Below are positions 61,981 to 64,000 of a stretch of DNA of 64,000 bases, piece by piece. Source of the DNA: Papio anubis (lineage: Eukaryota; Chordata; Mammalia; Primates; Cercopithecidae); assembly GCF_008728515.1 (NCBI RefSeq), contig NC_044995.1:14286127-14350126 (forward strand), given 5' to 3'. The notes under the pieces were generated by a model. It worked only from the letters and a program-made list of their open reading frames with translations. It searched no databases and was not told where the DNA came from. The translations under genes were made by a program, and so were the position numbers. Positions within the stretch are counted from its first letter, which is position 1. The number at the start of each line of letters is the position of its first letter.

Positions 61981-62625
61981 TTTTTTTCTTTTTTCTTTTT
62001 TCTTTTTTTTTTGAGACGGAGTCTCACTCATTGCCAGGCTGGGTCTGATGGCGCGATCTTGCCTCACTGTAAGCTCTGCCTCCCGGGTTCACGCCATTCT
62101 CCTGCCTCAGCCTCTCGGAGTAGCTGGGACTACGGCCCGCCACCCGCCCGGCTGAATTTTTATTTTTGTATTTTTTTAGTAGACAGGGTTTCACTGTGTT
62201 AGCCAGGATGATCTCGATCTCCTGACCTCGTGATCTGCCTGCCTTGGCCTCCCAAAGTACTAGGATTACAGGCGTGAGCCACTGCGCCCGGCTCCTCCTT
62301 CTTCTTCTTCTTCTTCTTTTTTTTTTTTTTTTTTTTTGGGCGTAATTTTAAGCTCTTATGCGCCCAGGCTGGAGTGCAATGGGGCGTGATCTTAGCTCAC
62401 CACAACCTCAGCCTCCTGGGTTCAAAATGATTCTCCTGCCTCAGACTCCCAAGTAGTTGGGATTACAGGCATGCGCCACCATCCCCAGCTAATTTTGCAT
62501 TTTTGGTAGAGAGGAGGTTTCTCCATGTTGGTCAGGCTGGTCTTGAACTCCTGACCTCAGGTGATCCTCCCACCGTGGCCTCCCAAAGTGCTGGGATTAC
62601 AGACATGAGCCACCGCGCCTGGCCT
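61981..62625 (-). mobile_element. Two minus Alus, first with many indels
   Basis: Copies at 61981-62293 (missing bases such as GTCTCACTCATTGCCAGG) and 62318-62625 (disordered start, GGGCGTAATTTTAAGC). Confidence 0.85.
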
Positions 62626-62902
62626 AAAAAGGAATTTTTAGGAACTGTCTACTTCAATCAATGCTCTTTCCTGCAAAAGCAACCAACAGCAGATCAAAAA
62701 ATGTTCAGGTCTCAAAATTGGACAGACCTGGGATCTCATCTTGACTCCTCAACATTTAGCTGTGTTATCTTAGTGAATTCATAAACCTTTCTGAACCTGA
62801 TTCCCCCTCTGGGGCTAACAATCCCTAGCATGTCATATGGCTATTGTGAGAACAAGAGATGGAATAGGGGGAAAGGCCAAAATGTGAACTCAAATCACTG
62901 TG

Positions 62903-64000
62903 GGCTGGATGTGGTGGCTCCTGCCTCTAATCTCAATGCTTTGGGATGGCTGAGGCAGGAGTATCACTTCAGGCCAGGATTTGGAGACCAGCCTGGGCAA
63001 CACAGCAAGACATCTCTACGAAAAATTTTTGAGCCAGGAGCAGTCACGCCTGTAATCCCAGCACTTTGGGAGGCTGAGGCAGGAGGATCGCTTGAGCCCA
63101 GGAATTCGAGACCAGCCTGGGCAACATGGCAAAACTGTGTCTACAAAAAATACACAAAAATTAACCAGGCATGAGGCTGGGCGTGCTGGCTCATGCCTGT
63201 AATCCCAGTATTTTGGGAGGCAGAGGCAGTTGGATCACCTAAGGTCAGGAGTGCAAGACCAGCCTGGCCAACATGGCAAAACCCCGTCTCTACTAAAAAA
63301 AACAAAAATTAGCCAGGCATGGTGGTGGGTGCCTGTAATCCCAGCACTCAGGAGGCTGAGGCAGGAAAATCACTTGAACTCGGGAGGCAGAATTTGCAGT
63401 GAGCCGAGATTGCACCACAACACTCCAGCCTGGATGACAGAGCAAGACTCCTTCTCAATCAATAAATAAATAAATTAGCTGGGCATGGTGACGTGCACCT
63501 GAAGTCCCAGCTAATTGAGAGGCTAAGACAGGATGATCACTTGAGCCCAGAAGGTGAAGGCTGCAATGAGCTCACAGGATGAGACCCTGTCTAAGAAAAA
63601 AATAAGAAAAAGAAAAAATTTCTTAAAATTAGCTGGGCAAGGCTGGGCTTGGTGGTTTACGCCTGTAATCCCAGCACTTTGGGAGGCTGAGGCGGGCGGA
63701 TCACGAGGTCAGCAGATCGAGACCATCCTGGCTAACACAGTGAAACTCCGTCTCTACTAAAAATACAAAAAATTAGCGGGGCGTGGTGGTGGGCGCCTGT
63801 AGTCCCAGCTACTCAGGAGGCTGAGGCAAGAAAATGGCGTGAACCCAGGAGGTGGAGCTTACAGTGAGCCGAGATCACGCCACTGCACTCTAGCCTGGGC
63901 GACAGAGCGAGACTCCGTCTCAAAAAAAAAAAAAGTTAGCTGGGCATGTGGCTCACACCTATAGTTCCAACTACTCTGGAGGCTATGGTAGGAGGATCGC
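62903..64000 (+). mobile_element. Stack of + Alus to the window end
   Basis: Monomer-like pieces at about 62903-63040 and 63040-63170, a full Alu at about 63175-63465, a piece at 63475-63600, AluY at about 63645-63925, and another beginning at 63935 and cut by the window end. Confidence 0.85.

Overview
This is a stretch of nuclear DNA from a primate, almost certainly an Old World monkey. Alu elements are packed along its whole length. Several belong to cercopithecid-type AluY lineages: copies with CTAGCCGGGCGAGGTGG and GATCCGGCCACTGC, and two copies with a 12-base deletion. The three protein genes read as close orthologues of human genes with a few amino-acid changes. The block corresponds to human 19q13.2, read so that all three genes lie on the + strand. 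No prokaryotic, plasmid or phage content was seen.

Layout: (1) 1-3.4 kb, upstream flank with old MIR/L2-type repeats and one young AluY. (2) 3.4-17.1 kb, CXCL17 in four exons, with a 10.5-kb first intron full of Alu, L1M, MLT1-type LTR and small DNA-transposon remains. (3) 18.4-45.1 kb, LIPE (hormone-sensitive lipase). Three alternative starts are visible: a testis-type coding exon (18.5-19.35 kb), a CpG-island exon with a short basic leader (about 22.0-22.16 kb), and a TATA-containing non-coding exon of the adipocyte type (about 33.58-33.63 kb). Nine common coding exons follow (35.8-44.7 kb). A Tigger1 DNA transposon (27.1-31.1 kb) sits in the LIPE upstream intron. (4) 45.1-58.4 kb, intergenic DNA with a compact CpG-rich promoter at 50.2-50.65 kb, probably that of the antisense transcript LIPE-AS1. 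(5) 58.4-61.55 kb, CNFN (cornifelin), four exons. (6) 61.6-64 kb, repeat-filled flank.

How the genes relate: LIPE is the cytosolic/lipid-droplet diacylglycerol and cholesteryl-ester lipase. CXCL17 is a secreted mucosal chemoattractant/antimicrobial protein. CNFN is a cornified-envelope PLAC8-family protein. They are neighbours, not a functional operon. The regulatory interest lies in LIPE: two coding first exons end in the same codon phase and each adds a different N-terminus to the same enzyme.

No new biological system was found. The best leads are an in-frame candidate upstream coding exon for CNFN, an early in-frame stop in LIPE that shortens the C-terminus while the human-like tail remains open behind it, a regular CCAAT-box array at the LIPE CpG promoter, dispersed MSR1-like chromosome-19 minisatellite units, an Alu insertion hotspot at 53.1-54.9 kb, and two stretches that look like poor-quality sequence. 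Comparisons with human proteins and the named repeat families are from memory and were not searched.
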